Source: Nitrosomonadaceae bacterium
Lineage (GTDB): Bacteria > Pseudomonadota > Gammaproteobacteria > Burkholderiales > Usitatibacteraceae
Direction: 5' to 3'
Assembly (NCBI GenBank): GCA_021300055.1
Contig: JAJTHU010000055.1
Location: forward strand, 1-19,708
Length of the DNA stretch: 19,708 bases
In this document: positions 1 through 7,651 of the stretch, one piece after another
Position numbering within the stretch: the stretch's first letter is position 1
Layout: each line of letters opens with the position of its first letter
Notes under the pieces: model-generated
The model's database searches: none
The model's input: only the letters and a program-made list of their open reading frames with translations
What the model was told of the DNA's origin: nothing
Position numbers and translations under genes: made by a program

Positions 1-21
1 ATTAATCATAGGAGCTACATC

Positions 22-159
22 ATGCAAACGTCATCAGCTGTCCGCCATATTGGCGCAGATGTCGCCAAAGATGAAGTGGTCTTTGCCTGCGCTGAAGCCA
101 GTTTGTTGATTTCAATCCAAACGCTGCCAGTGGCAGCGAATCAGGCTGAAATCAACACG
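22..159 (+). pseudogene. IS110-family transposase, N-terminal remnant
   Basis: An AGGAG ribosome site at 10-14 precedes the ATG. The first ~25 residues read HIGADVAKDEVVFACAE, which resembles the N-terminus of IS110-type (DEDD) transposases; the Asp of the IGxDVAK motif is the first catalytic acid of that family. After about 45 residues the likeness fades, and the frame then runs antisense through the 3' end of the neighbouring gene. Full IS110 transposases are roughly 340 residues, so this is a decayed fragment without the rest of the catalytic domain. The left edge of the window prevents seeing where the element began. The family call rests on one short motif run. Confidence 0.6.
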
Positions 160-825
160 CTACCGCCAAATCGAATCGGGCAGCCGTTCGTCGAGCGCTT
201 TGCCGGGCGCACACTCGGCAGAGTAGTACTGGCTAGACATTTCACCGTGTTGCGCGCGCGACTGGTAATAGTTGTTGTAGTAGTTGAGGCCGTTTGCCTT
301 GCCAACATCATCCGGGATGCCAAACAGCGCTGATGCGCGTGCAAAACGCTGCAGCGCCTGACACTCGGTTTTCGCCTCGTCGCGCTCTCCACGTATGTGC
401 ATCGCCTCGTGCGCAAAGATTTGCATGGCAAATAACTGCTCGTCCGTAGGGCGTTCCGGCCTTCGAATGTGCTCCATCAGACGGGCACACCACGGATACT
501 GGAGGACGATGCGGCCGGTCTCGAATTGCGCATGACCCACAGCGAAGACATTGCGGTCGAAAAAGGTATCAGCGATGGTGTTGCAATGGACATGCGCGAT
601 TGTGTTCTCTGACAGCACGCGGGCCTTCTGTGTGAGGCTGCGTTCAAAGAGCCAGTAACGTATCGGTGTGTACGCCAGCGCGAGTGAAACGAGTGCCAAG
701 ACCACACCATACGCGATTGAGCTTTCGGGATTCGGCAGCGGGTAGCCCGGCCGAGGCACGTACCGATAATAGACTTCGCGAAACGCAAGCCACGCAAAAA
801 ATGCTGACGCTATCCACCACAGCAC
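160..825 (-). CDS. Membrane-anchored HExxH (putative zinc metalloprotease) protein
   Basis: 221 residues starting at GTG, chosen because GGAGG lies 8 nt upstream and hydrophobic segments follow directly. Residues 1-20 and about 37-60 are hydrophobic and look like two membrane helices. The remaining ~160 residues are soluble and carry HEAMH at 139-143, an HExxH zinc-binding motif, followed by a DEAKTEC run whose Glu150 or Glu154 could be the third ligand. I recognise a conserved hypothetical type but not a named family; proteolytic activity is inference from the motif alone. The gene stands alone. Its stop (TAG, 160-162) lies right at the IS110 remnant, so the last few residues could have been altered by that insertion. 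A short stem-loop (865-880, GTGCGG/CCGCAC) lies just upstream of the start, and no convincing promoter was found. Confidence 0.7.
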   Translation of the reverse strand: MLWWIASAFFAWLAFREVYYRYVPRPGYPLPNPESSIAYGVVLALVSLALAYTPIRYWLFERSLTQKARVLSENTIAHVHCNTIADTFFDRNVFAVGHAQFETGRIVLQYPWCARLMEHIRRPERPTDEQLFAMQIFAHEAMHIRGERDEAKTECQALQRFARASALFGIPDDVGKANGLNYYNNYYQSRAQHGEMSSQYYSAECAPGKALDERLPDSIWR

Positions 826-1004
826 AACACCACCCTCCGCAATCTAAAGAAGAATATCGGCCAGGTGCGGAGCACCGCACGCTGTACCGTCGCGCGGTTG
901 GCATCATAAGGTTAAATTTCGGTGGCCGCGGTATTCGCCGCGTTTTTTTGCCCGAAGACTGTCACCGCCGGACCAGCTCCAGACGATAATCCAGCTAGTT
1001 AAAA

Positions 1005-1034
1005 GAAAACGGGCACCATCGGTGCCCGTTTTTG
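1005..1034 (-). terminator. Rho-independent terminator downstream of the PsiF-repeat gene
   Basis: A perfect 9-bp stem ACGGGCACC (1009-1017) / GGTGCCCGT (1021-1029) with the 3-nt loop ATC is flanked by an A-rich run on the left and TTTTT on the right, so it can work in both directions. It lies about 55 nt past the stop of the minus-strand PsiF gene and separates it from the HExxH protein gene. Confidence 0.85.
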
Positions 1035-1087
1035 TTGCAATAGCCCGTTGCAATGGCCTTTTGCATGAGCCTATCGCGGTTGCCAGA

Positions 1088-1360
1088 TTACTTCTTGAGG
1101 CACTCGGACATGAACTTCTTGTGCTCGTCGCCTTTCTTGTCGCCTGCTTCTTTGTTGCACGACTTCATCTTGTCCTGCTGTGGCTCTTTCTTCTTTAGGC
1201 ATTCCGACATGAACGCTTTGCGCTCATCGCCCTTTTTGTCGCCGGCGTCTTTGTTGCACATCGCCATCTTGTTTTGCTGTGGGGTGGCTTTGTCGTCGGC
1301 GAACACGCTGCCGGCGCAGAGGGGAAGCGCGATCATCAATGCTGCTGCGAGTTTTTTCAT
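1088..1360 (-). CDS. psiF: Secreted PsiF-repeat protein
   Basis: 90 residues. The ATG at 1360 was chosen over an upstream in-frame start because a GGGAGA ribosome site precedes it and the protein then opens with a standard Sec signal peptide (MKKLAAALMIALPLCAGSVFA, cleavage after residue 21). The mature part is two near-identical ~30-residue repeats (about 28-57 and 61-90), each with the pattern KM..CNK.AGDKKGDE.K.FMSECLK and two Cys. This matches the PsiF repeat family, named after the phosphate-starvation-inducible protein of E. coli. The product is probably periplasmic; its biochemical role is unknown. It appears monocistronic, with its own terminator and a perfect palindrome 32 nt upstream of the start. 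No clear Pho box was found. Confidence 0.88.
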   Translation of the reverse strand: MKKLAAALMIALPLCAGSVFADDKATPQQNKMAMCNKDAGDKKGDERKAFMSECLKKKEPQQDKMKSCNKEAGDKKGDEHKKFMSECLKK

Positions 1361-1391
1361 GTGTCTCTCCCGTGAGGTTGTAAGTGACAAC

Positions 1392-1405
1392 GCCGATCGA
1401 TCGGC
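1392..1405. promoter_or_regulatory. Perfect 14-bp palindrome upstream of the PsiF gene
   Basis: GCCGATCGATCGGC is fully self-complementary and lies 32 nt upstream of the PsiF start codon, where an operator or 5' leader element would be expected. No regulator is identified; a binding role is inference. Confidence 0.4.
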
Positions 1406-1505
1406 AATTCGCTCAACGTGAGGCGCACACATGCGTTGACCGCTGGCGCGCTTACAACTTAGATATGCGACGCTCTTAAGAAAAGTCGATGCGGCCGAGT
1501 TCTCG

Positions 1506-3602
1506 TTACGCAGCGAGACTGACGCTCACCGGCACACCATTGAGAACCGCGTTTGCCGAGACGGGGTCAATCAGCGCGGGATCAGTAAGGTCGTTAACTG
1601 AGACGCCTTCGACCGCGTTGGTGAAAGAAAAGCCGTCGCGCTGATGCCCGAAGCCGTGCGGTATCGACACAACTCCGCGCATCATGTCCGGGCTCGCGGC
1701 GACTTCAAGCGTGACCTCATCGACCGCAGAACGCACCAAAACGCGCGCGCCGTCAGCGATGCCACGCTCGTGCATGTCTTCGGGATGCATGAGCGCTTGG
1801 TGGCGGGGTTTGCCTTTGGTGAGGCGGTGGATTTGGTGCATCCAGGAATTATTGCTGCGCACATGGCGACGCCCGATGAGTTGCAACGTCGTTGGTTTGC
1901 TATTGAGGCCATTGCGAATGCGTTCCGCATCGGCAACTAGCAGTTGTGGTGCGCAATGGATCATCCCATCTGGCGTTTGCAAGCGCTGCATTAGGCTGGG
2001 TTGTAGTGCACCCATATCGATGCCATGAACAGCGGCCAAAAGCGCTTGCGGGGCGATGCGGCCACTCTGCGCGCAAGCGTGACCGACCACCTCGTGCACA
2101 CGCGGGGCGGGGCGGTATTCACGCCCAAGCCGTGCAGCAAGGCGGGAGCCAATGCCTTGCGCAATCTCCCAGTCGTAGCGCTCGTCATCCGTGCGCGGCC
2201 AGATGGCACCGTTAAAGCGCGTGACGTTACGCACCGCGAATGCATTGAATACCGAGTCGTAATGATCGTGGCTCAGCGCTGAGGCAGGCGGCAAGATCAG
2301 ATCGGCAAAGCGTGTGGTTTCGTTGATGAAGATGTCGATGGAAACCATAAACGACAGCCCGCGCAACGCTTGTTCGAGATGTCGCCCAGCGGGCGTAGAG
2401 AGCACTGGGTTGCCAGCGATGGTGAGCAGCGCACGAATCTGTCCTTCGCCCGGCGTGCTGATTTCTTCGGCCAGCGCCGAGACAGGTAATTCACCGTTGA
2501 CTTCAGGTAGGTGCCGTACGCGTGAACGCCAGCGCCCAAAGCTGCCTGCGCGAGTGCCGGGGCCGGTGATCGGCAGCAGCGGCTGTGTGGGCAGGGCACC
2601 GCCGACGCGATCCAGATTGCCCGTCACGATGTTGATTAAGTAGATCAGCCACTGGTTGGTGGCGCCAAAGGTCTGCGTGGTCGTGCCCATGCGTCCGTAG
2701 GCCACGGCGCGCGGCGCAGCCGCAAAGGCGCGCGCTAAGGCGCGGATGTCTGCTGCCGCAATGCCCACGTGCTCAGCTACTGCTTCAGCGGTGATGCCCT
2801 TGAGTGCGTCGAGCGCGGCATCCAAGCGGTTGAGCTTCTCTGGGGCGCTGATGCGGAACAACTTCTCTTCGCGCAGCACGTTGATGAACGCGGCCAGAAA
2901 CGCGGCGTCAGTGCCGGGCCGAATGAAATGGTGCGCGTCCGCGATTTCCGCGGTCTCAGTGCGGCGCGGGTCGATGACGACCATCTTGCCGCCGCGCGCG
3001 CGCAGCGCCTTGAGGCGGTTGGCGACGTCGGGCACGGTCATCATGCTGCCGTTCGACGCGATCGGGTTCGCGCCGAGCACCAAGAAGAAATCGGTGTGGT
3101 CGATGTCGGGAATCGGAATCAAGAACTGGTGACCAAACATCCAGTACGACACCAATTGCTGCGGCATTTGGTCAACCGAAGACGCCGAGTAAATGTTCTT
3201 GCTGCCGATCAGCTTGGCGAGCGGCGGGAAGTTGAGCAGGTGCCCAAAGTTGTGCACATTCGGATTGCCCGCGTAGAGCGCGACGGAATCACTACCGTGT
3301 TCGCTCAGCGTTGCGGCGATGCGCTCGGCAGCGAGGTCGAAGGCGCTATCCCAATCCATCGGTTCCCAACGCGCCTCCGCACCTTCGCCAATGCGCCGCA
3401 TCGGTGTGCGTAGCCGATTGGGGTCTTCGTGCACGTCTTTCAACGCCACCGCCTTCGGGCAGATATGGCCGCGCGAAAACTGGTCGGCGTCGTCGCCGCG
3501 AATGCTGATGATGCGATTGCCTTCAATCTGCATTTCGAGTCCGCAGATGGCTTCGCAGAGGTTGCAGGCACGGTACACCATGCGTTGTGTAAGCGCTGAC
3601 AT
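1506..3602 (-). CDS. Molybdopterin-dependent oxidoreductase (BisC/formate dehydrogenase-like)
   Basis: 698 residues. The N-terminus has the [4Fe-4S] motif of the DMSO reductase superfamily: Cys13, Cys16, Cys20 and Cys48 (CNLCEAIC ... GHICPK). Then come the bis-MGD binding core (about 60-490; note VVIDPRRTETA and the FIRPGTDAA run) and a C-terminal dinucleotide-binding domain with LIGRRHVRSNNSWMH near 580. There is no Tat signal, so it should be cytoplasmic, and no partner subunit is encoded nearby. At the place where formate dehydrogenases carry the Cys or SeCys molybdenum ligand (after the VDQMPQQL run) I see no Cys, so the substrate is unclear. The ATG follows directly on the mntP stop (TAGATG), with GGGG as ribosome site inside mntP, which points to translational coupling. 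It is the last gene of the maeB-ldcA-mntP row. Confidence 0.85.
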   Translation of the reverse strand: MSALTQRMVYRACNLCEAICGLEMQIEGNRIISIRGDDADQFSRGHICPKAVALKDVHEDPNRLRTPMRRIGEGAEARWEPMDWDSAFDLAAERIAATLSEHGSDSVALYAGNPNVHNFGHLLNFPPLAKLIGSKNIYSASSVDQMPQQLVSYWMFGHQFLIPIPDIDHTDFFLVLGANPIASNGSMMTVPDVANRLKALRARGGKMVVIDPRRTETAEIADAHHFIRPGTDAAFLAAFINVLREEKLFRISAPEKLNRLDAALDALKGITAEAVAEHVGIAAADIRALARAFAAAPRAVAYGRMGTTTQTFGATNQWLIYLINIVTGNLDRVGGALPTQPLLPITGPGTRAGSFGRWRSRVRHLPEVNGELPVSALAEEISTPGEGQIRALLTIAGNPVLSTPAGRHLEQALRGLSFMVSIDIFINETTRFADLILPPASALSHDHYDSVFNAFAVRNVTRFNGAIWPRTDDERYDWEIAQGIGSRLAARLGREYRPAPRVHEVVGHACAQSGRIAPQALLAAVHGIDMGALQPSLMQRLQTPDGMIHCAPQLLVADAERIRNGLNSKPTTLQLIGRRHVRSNNSWMHQIHRLTKGKPRHQALMHPEDMHERGIADGARVLVRSAVDEVTLEVAASPDMMRGVVSIPHGFGHQRDGFSFTNAVEGVSVNDLTDPALIDPVSANAVLNGVPVSVSLAA

Positions 3603-4178
3603 CTAAATCCCCGCGTGAAGGTGCTCGATGAGTATTTTGCTGCCGATGGCAATCAACACCACGCCGCCCAACACCTCGGCGCGTTGCGCCACCAGCTTGC
3701 CAAGTCCTTGGCCCAGCCGACAGCCAAACCACGCTGCGGGCAGGCACAGCAAGAACGTTGTAACGCCGATGACGAGCGCGGTTTGTGTGAGGCCCACGTC
3801 GATCACCGCAAAGCCGATGCCCACCGCAAAGGCGTCGATGCTGGTTGCGACCGCAAGCACGATGATTTTGTTGAATCGAAACGGCGAGTGGATGCGCTCT
3901 TCACCGGCTTCACGTGATTCCCAGATCATCTTCAGGCCGAGGCCTGCCAGCAACACGAAGGCAATCCAATGGTCGAATGCCTGCAGGGCACCTGCCATCC
4001 ACGCACCCAGGGCGTAACCCGCGACCGGCATCCCGCCTTGAAACAAACCAAACATGGTCGCCATGAGCAACGCTTCGCGCAAGCGTACCTGCTTCACGGA
4101 GAGGCCGCTCGCAATGGCGACCGCGACAGCGTCCATGGACAGCGCCACGGCGGTAATCAGCAGGGTAAAGAAATCCAA
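3603..4178 (-). CDS. mntP: MntP-type manganese efflux pump
   Basis: 191 residues, the usual size for MntP (YebN). It is a very hydrophobic inner-membrane protein with about six helices and the two internal-repeat signatures of the family: SMDAVAV (Asp16) in helix 1 and SIDAFAVG (Asp115) in the second half. These Asp residues are important for Mn2+ export in the family. A charged cytosolic loop (about 88-103) separates the halves. The start is TTG, only 2 nt after the ldcA stop; later ATGs would cut into helix 1, so TTG is favoured. It sits between ldcA and the molybdopterin enzyme with almost no spacing, so expression probably depends on the upstream genes. No Mn riboswitch was seen. Confidence 0.93.
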   Translation of the reverse strand: MDFFTLLITAVALSMDAVAVAIASGLSVKQVRLREALLMATMFGLFQGGMPVAGYALGAWMAGALQAFDHWIAFVLLAGLGLKMIWESREAGEERIHSPFRFNKIIVLAVATSIDAFAVGIGFAVIDVGLTQTALVIGVTTFLLCLPAAWFGCRLGQGLGKLVAQRAEVLGGVVLIAIGSKILIEHLHAGI

Positions 4179-4180
4179 GG

Positions 4181-5116
4181 CTAGTAGCTAAGCGTGTAGC
4201 GCCCGTCGGCGATAGCAAGTGTCGCGTCGGCGCCGTAGGGAACGCATATCTTCTTAGGCACGTGTCCGAACGGCAGGTGCGTAAGGACAGGAATGGGGAG
4301 CAGTTGCCTGAGCGTATTGACGACATGCTCCAAGCTGTACGGGTACCGGTCGGGTGCGGGTTCGCAGTCCGTAAAGTCACCGAGTACGATGGCCGCCTGA
4401 CGCGCCAAGATGCCCGAGTGGTAGAGCTGGTAGAACATCCGCTCAATGGTGTAAGGCCGCTCGCCGATCTCTTCGATGAAAAGAATGCCACCGGCGACGT
4501 CGGGGATGAATGGCGATCCACCGAGATCGCAGAGGAGTGAGAGATTCGAGCCCCAGATCGGGCCTTGGATGACCTGTGCGGCATAAGGGTGTGGATCGAT
4601 GACCTCGACACTCACATCGCCACCGAGCACGGCAGGCCAAAAGTGCGCCTCCATGAAGGCGTGATCTTCCGCGACATTGGCGTCATAATCGGCGAAGTCG
4701 GTCGCTACACCAGGGCCAGCAATGGTCACGTAGCCACCCTGCGCGAGCGCGGCAAGGTTTACTGCAGTGAAATCCGAAAACCCGCACAAGATTTTGCGGC
4801 TCGCTGCGACGGCGCGCCAATCGATGCGGTGGACGATTCGCGAGAGTCCATAGCCGCCACGAGACATCATCATCATATCGATACTGGGATCGGCGAGCAG
4901 CGCGTTGAAATCCGCTAGGCGCACGTCATCGGGTGCCGAGAAGTACTCGTGCTCGCCGATTGCGTGCGGCGCAATGATGCACCGGTAACCACGGGCATGC
5001 AACTGCTCCACGCCGCGCGCAACGCGCTCTGGCTTAGGTGCGCCTGCGGGCGAGAAAACCCCGATCGTGCCCCCCGCAGGGAGCACGCGCGGCAAGGTGT
5101 AGCGCGATGACTTCAT
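4181..5116 (-). CDS. ldcA: LD-carboxypeptidase (peptidase S66, muramoyltetrapeptide carboxypeptidase)
   Basis: 311 residues, the normal length for LdcA. The family enzyme removes the terminal D-Ala from murein tetrapeptides during cytoplasmic peptidoglycan recycling. The Ser-Glu-His triad is visible: Ser114 in GFSDFTAV, Glu215 in FIEEIGERPYTIER, His285 in LPFGHVPKK, very close to the positions known for the Pseudomonas aeruginosa enzyme (115, 217, 285). The N-terminal PAGGTIGVFSPAG and the MMSRGGYGLSR run are typical of the family. There is no signal peptide, which fits a cytoplasmic enzyme. It starts 11 nt after the distal maeB stop and is followed 2 nt later by mntP. The internal stop in maeB leaves about 260 nt untranslated before this gene, so polarity is possible. 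Confidence 0.95.
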   Translation of the reverse strand: MKSSRYTLPRVLPAGGTIGVFSPAGAPKPERVARGVEQLHARGYRCIIAPHAIGEHEYFSAPDDVRLADFNALLADPSIDMMMMSRGGYGLSRIVHRIDWRAVAASRKILCGFSDFTAVNLAALAQGGYVTIAGPGVATDFADYDANVAEDHAFMEAHFWPAVLGGDVSVEVIDPHPYAAQVIQGPIWGSNLSLLCDLGGSPFIPDVAGGILFIEEIGERPYTIERMFYQLYHSGILARQAAIVLGDFTDCEPAPDRYPYSLEHVVNTLRQLLPIPVLTHLPFGHVPKKICVPYGADATLAIADGRYTLSY

Positions 5117-5127
5117 CGTTTGGGCGA

Positions 5128-5379
5128 TTACTTGCGCAGCGCTTGTGCGTCGACCACCGCGAGTGCCGTCATGTTGATGAGGCGGCGCACTGTCGCGGTC
5201 GGCGTAACGATGTGCACGGGCTTGGCGGCACCGAGCAAGATCGGGCCGATGGTGATGCCACCGCCGGCGGCAGTCTTCAGCAAGTTAAACGAAATGTTTG
5301 CGGCGTCAAGCGTCGGCATGATGAGCAAGTTGGCGTCGCCTTTGAGCGTGGTGTCAGGCAGGGCAGCGCGCCGGACGTC
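5128..5379 (-). pseudogene. maeB: maeB 3' remainder beyond an in-frame TAA
   Basis: The 83 residues after the TAA at 5380-5382 continue in the same frame: DVRRAALPDTTLKGDANLL, then PTLDAANISFNLLK and a VHIVTPTATVRR run, ending at TAA 5128-5130. This is the usual C-terminus of the phosphotransacetylase-like domain of MaeB. With it the protein would have 760 positions, the normal family length. There is no frameshift, only the one stop codon. An internal TTG could in principle restart translation, but no ribosome site supports this. Confidence 0.85.
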
Positions 5380-7410
5380 TTACGATAGTGCCGCATCGCC
5401 GTGCATCTCACCGTCGATTTCCAAATCTGGTGCACGCTTGCGGATCATCGCCAATGCTTCGCGCATTTTTACGGCGGTTGGCGCGTCCGAGGTGCCAAAC
5501 GAAGAGTGTGAGAGGAGTGCGGCTTTAGGCGTCAAGCCGAAGCGGCGAATCTCTTCTGCAGCAAGAATTGCCATCTCGCAAATCTGCTCAGCGGTTGGAT
5601 TCTCGTTGACGTAGGTGTCGCAGACAAACACGGTGCGCTTGGGCAGCATCAGCACGTTCATCGCATAGAAGTGATCCGCTCCGGCGCGACGCCCAATGAC
5701 TTGGTCCACGTAATGCAAATGCAGCCCGTGCGTGCCGAAGGTGCCGCAAATCATGCCGTCGGCTTCTCCTCGGTGGATAAGCATCGCGCCAATGAGCGTT
5801 AAGCGGCGGCGCATTTCAATCTTTGCGTACTGCTGCGACACCCCACGGCGTGCAGTGAGCTTGTAATACTCTTGCCAGTACTCTCGGTAACGCTCGTCGT
5901 ACTCTGGATTGATGATCTCGACATCAACGCCAGCGCGCATACGCAAGCCGAACTTCTCGATGCGCTTTTCGAGCACAGCAGGGCGACCAATCAAGATTGG
6001 CTTTGCAAGTCCCTCGTCGATAACAACTTGCACCGCGCGCAGCACGCGCTCTTCTTCACCTTCGGCGTAGACGATGCGCTTGGGGTTCTGTTTGGCCTTG
6101 GCGAATACCGGCTTCATGATCAAGCCGCTTTGATACACGAATTGATCGAGGCGCTGGTGGTAGGCGTCCCAATCGGTGATCGGATCAGTGGCAACGCCAG
6201 AATCCATCGCTGCACGCGCGACAGCGGGGGCAATCTTGGAAATCAAACGCGGATCGAACGGGCGCGGGATCAAATAATCCTTACCAAACGAAACACCGGA
6301 TTCGCCGTAAGCCATGGCGACGATGTCGGATTGCTCGGCTTGCGCTAAATCGGCGATAGCATTTACCGCAGCGAGCTTCATCGCTTCGTTGATTGTGGTG
6401 GCGCCAACGTCGAGTGCGCCGCGGAAAATGAACGGGAAGCAAAGTACGTTGTTGACTTGGTTCGGGTAGTCCGAGCGGCCGGTGGCAATCACGGCGTCGT
6501 CGCGAACTTCTCTAATCTGCTCAGGCAAGATTTCCGGCGTCGGATTGGCGAGCGCAAGGATCAGTGGTTTTGGCGCCATGCGCTTCACCATGTCTTGCTT
6601 CAACACGCCACCGGCTGACAAACCAAGAAAAACGTCTGCGTCGGCGATGACGTCGCCCAATGTGCGTGCGTCGGTCTCTTTGGCATAACGCGACTTGTTT
6701 GGGTCCATCTCTTCTTTGCGGCCTTGGTAAACCACGCCTGCAATGTCGGTCACCCAGATGTTAGACATCTTCACGCCCAGCGCCACCAGCATATCGAGGC
6801 ACGCGAGCGCCGCTGCGCCCGCGCCCGATGCAACGAGCTTAACCTTAGAGATGTCTTTGCCGACCACCTTGAGGCCATTGACGATCGCCGCACCGACGAT
6901 GATGGCGGTGCCATGTTGGTCGTCGTGGAACACCGGAATCTTCATGCGTTCGCGCAACTTCTTTTCAACGTAGAAGCATTCGGGTGCCTTAATGTCCTCG
7001 AGATTAATGCCCCCGAAGGTGGGCTCGAGTGCGGCGATGATGTCGACCAGTTTTTCGGGGTCGCGCTCGTTGACCTCAATATCGAATACATCGATGCCCG
7101 CGAACTTCTTGAATAGCACGCCTTTGCCTTCCATCACCGGCTTCGCGGCAAGGGGGCCGATGGCGCCAAGGCCGAGCACAGCAGTACCGTTGGTAATCAC
7201 CGCGACCAGATTGCCACGCGCGGTTAGATTGCGTGCTTCATGCGGATGAGCGGAGATTTCTTCGCACACTGCCGCGACACCGGGCGTGTAGGCAAGCGCG
7301 AGGTCGCGCTGTGTGGCGAGAGGCTTGGTGGCCGTTACTTCAATCTTGCCCGGTACCGGTTTGCGATGGTACTCGAGGGCGTTCTTCCTGAGGTCTTCTT
7401 GCATGGGCAT
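5380..7410 (-). CDS. maeB: NADP-dependent malic enzyme (MaeB type), truncated by an in-frame stop
   Basis: MaeB decarboxylates malate to pyruvate with NADP+. The ATG at 7410 is chosen because GAGGAGA lies 8 nt upstream; a frame start 10 codons earlier lacks this. The malic domain is complete: YTPGVAAVCEE near 41, KIPVFHDDQHGTA near 160 and the Rossmann motif ASGAGAAA near 195. From about residue 435 (KRIVYAEGEEERVL) the protein enters the phosphotransacetylase-like domain typical of MaeB, thought to be regulatory in the family. The frame stops after DGEMHGDAALS at residue 676 with TAA, where homologues have Glu, losing the last 83 residues. Malic activity might survive, but allosteric control or folding could suffer. 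It heads the maeB-ldcA-mntP-oxidoreductase row and is divergent from the amidohydrolase gene. Confidence 0.92.
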   Translation of the reverse strand: MPMQEDLRKNALEYHRKPVPGKIEVTATKPLATQRDLALAYTPGVAAVCEEISAHPHEARNLTARGNLVAVITNGTAVLGLGAIGPLAAKPVMEGKGVLFKKFAGIDVFDIEVNERDPEKLVDIIAALEPTFGGINLEDIKAPECFYVEKKLRERMKIPVFHDDQHGTAIIVGAAIVNGLKVVGKDISKVKLVASGAGAAALACLDMLVALGVKMSNIWVTDIAGVVYQGRKEEMDPNKSRYAKETDARTLGDVIADADVFLGLSAGGVLKQDMVKRMAPKPLILALANPTPEILPEQIREVRDDAVIATGRSDYPNQVNNVLCFPFIFRGALDVGATTINEAMKLAAVNAIADLAQAEQSDIVAMAYGESGVSFGKDYLIPRPFDPRLISKIAPAVARAAMDSGVATDPITDWDAYHQRLDQFVYQSGLIMKPVFAKAKQNPKRIVYAEGEEERVLRAVQVVIDEGLAKPILIGRPAVLEKRIEKFGLRMRAGVDVEIINPEYDERYREYWQEYYKLTARRGVSQQYAKIEMRRRLTLIGAMLIHRGEADGMICGTFGTHGLHLHYVDQVIGRRAGADHFYAMNVLMLPKRTVFVCDTYVNENPTAEQICEMAILAAEEIRRFGLTPKAALLSHSSFGTSDAPTAVKMREALAMIRKRAPDLEIDGEMHGDAALS

Positions 7411-7651
7411 TGTGCGTTTCTCCTCTATGAAGTTTATCACTCAGGGATATCTCGATGACAGGCGACGACCGATTTGCTTGAGACAATCAGTACCAATTCG
7501 TGATACCGACTGATCGAGACACGGATGCGCAGGGTTCGGTGATAACCTTCGCGGCGCAGATGAACGGGGCCGAGATCGGCTGTGCGAAGCGGTTTACTCC
7601 GGGTGACACAATCGCACCAAGCGTTCTGCGCCCAACATGGAGCAAGACGAA
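7411..7651. other. Divergent intergenic region, maeB / amidohydrolase
   Basis: 241 nt hold the ribosome sites of both divergent genes: GAGGAGA for maeB and GGAG (7639-7642) for the amidohydrolase. Both promoters must lie here, but I found no convincing -35/-10 pair. An inverted repeat GCCGA-GA-TCGGC lies at 7569-7580. No small gene was seen. Confidence 0.4.

Noticed and set aside
926..950. Second terminator (CGCGG/CCGCG followed by seven T)
   Set aside because: The stem has only 5 bp and no plus-strand gene precedes it, so the T-run alone is not enough.
2769..3413. Plus-strand open frame opposite the molybdopterin oxidoreductase
   Set aside because: Antisense shadow in GC-rich coding DNA; the composition is that of a complement, not of a protein family.
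5128..5328. Separate small gene downstream of maeB
   Set aside because: It is in the same frame as maeB and encodes the expected MaeB C-terminus, so it is the remainder of that gene.
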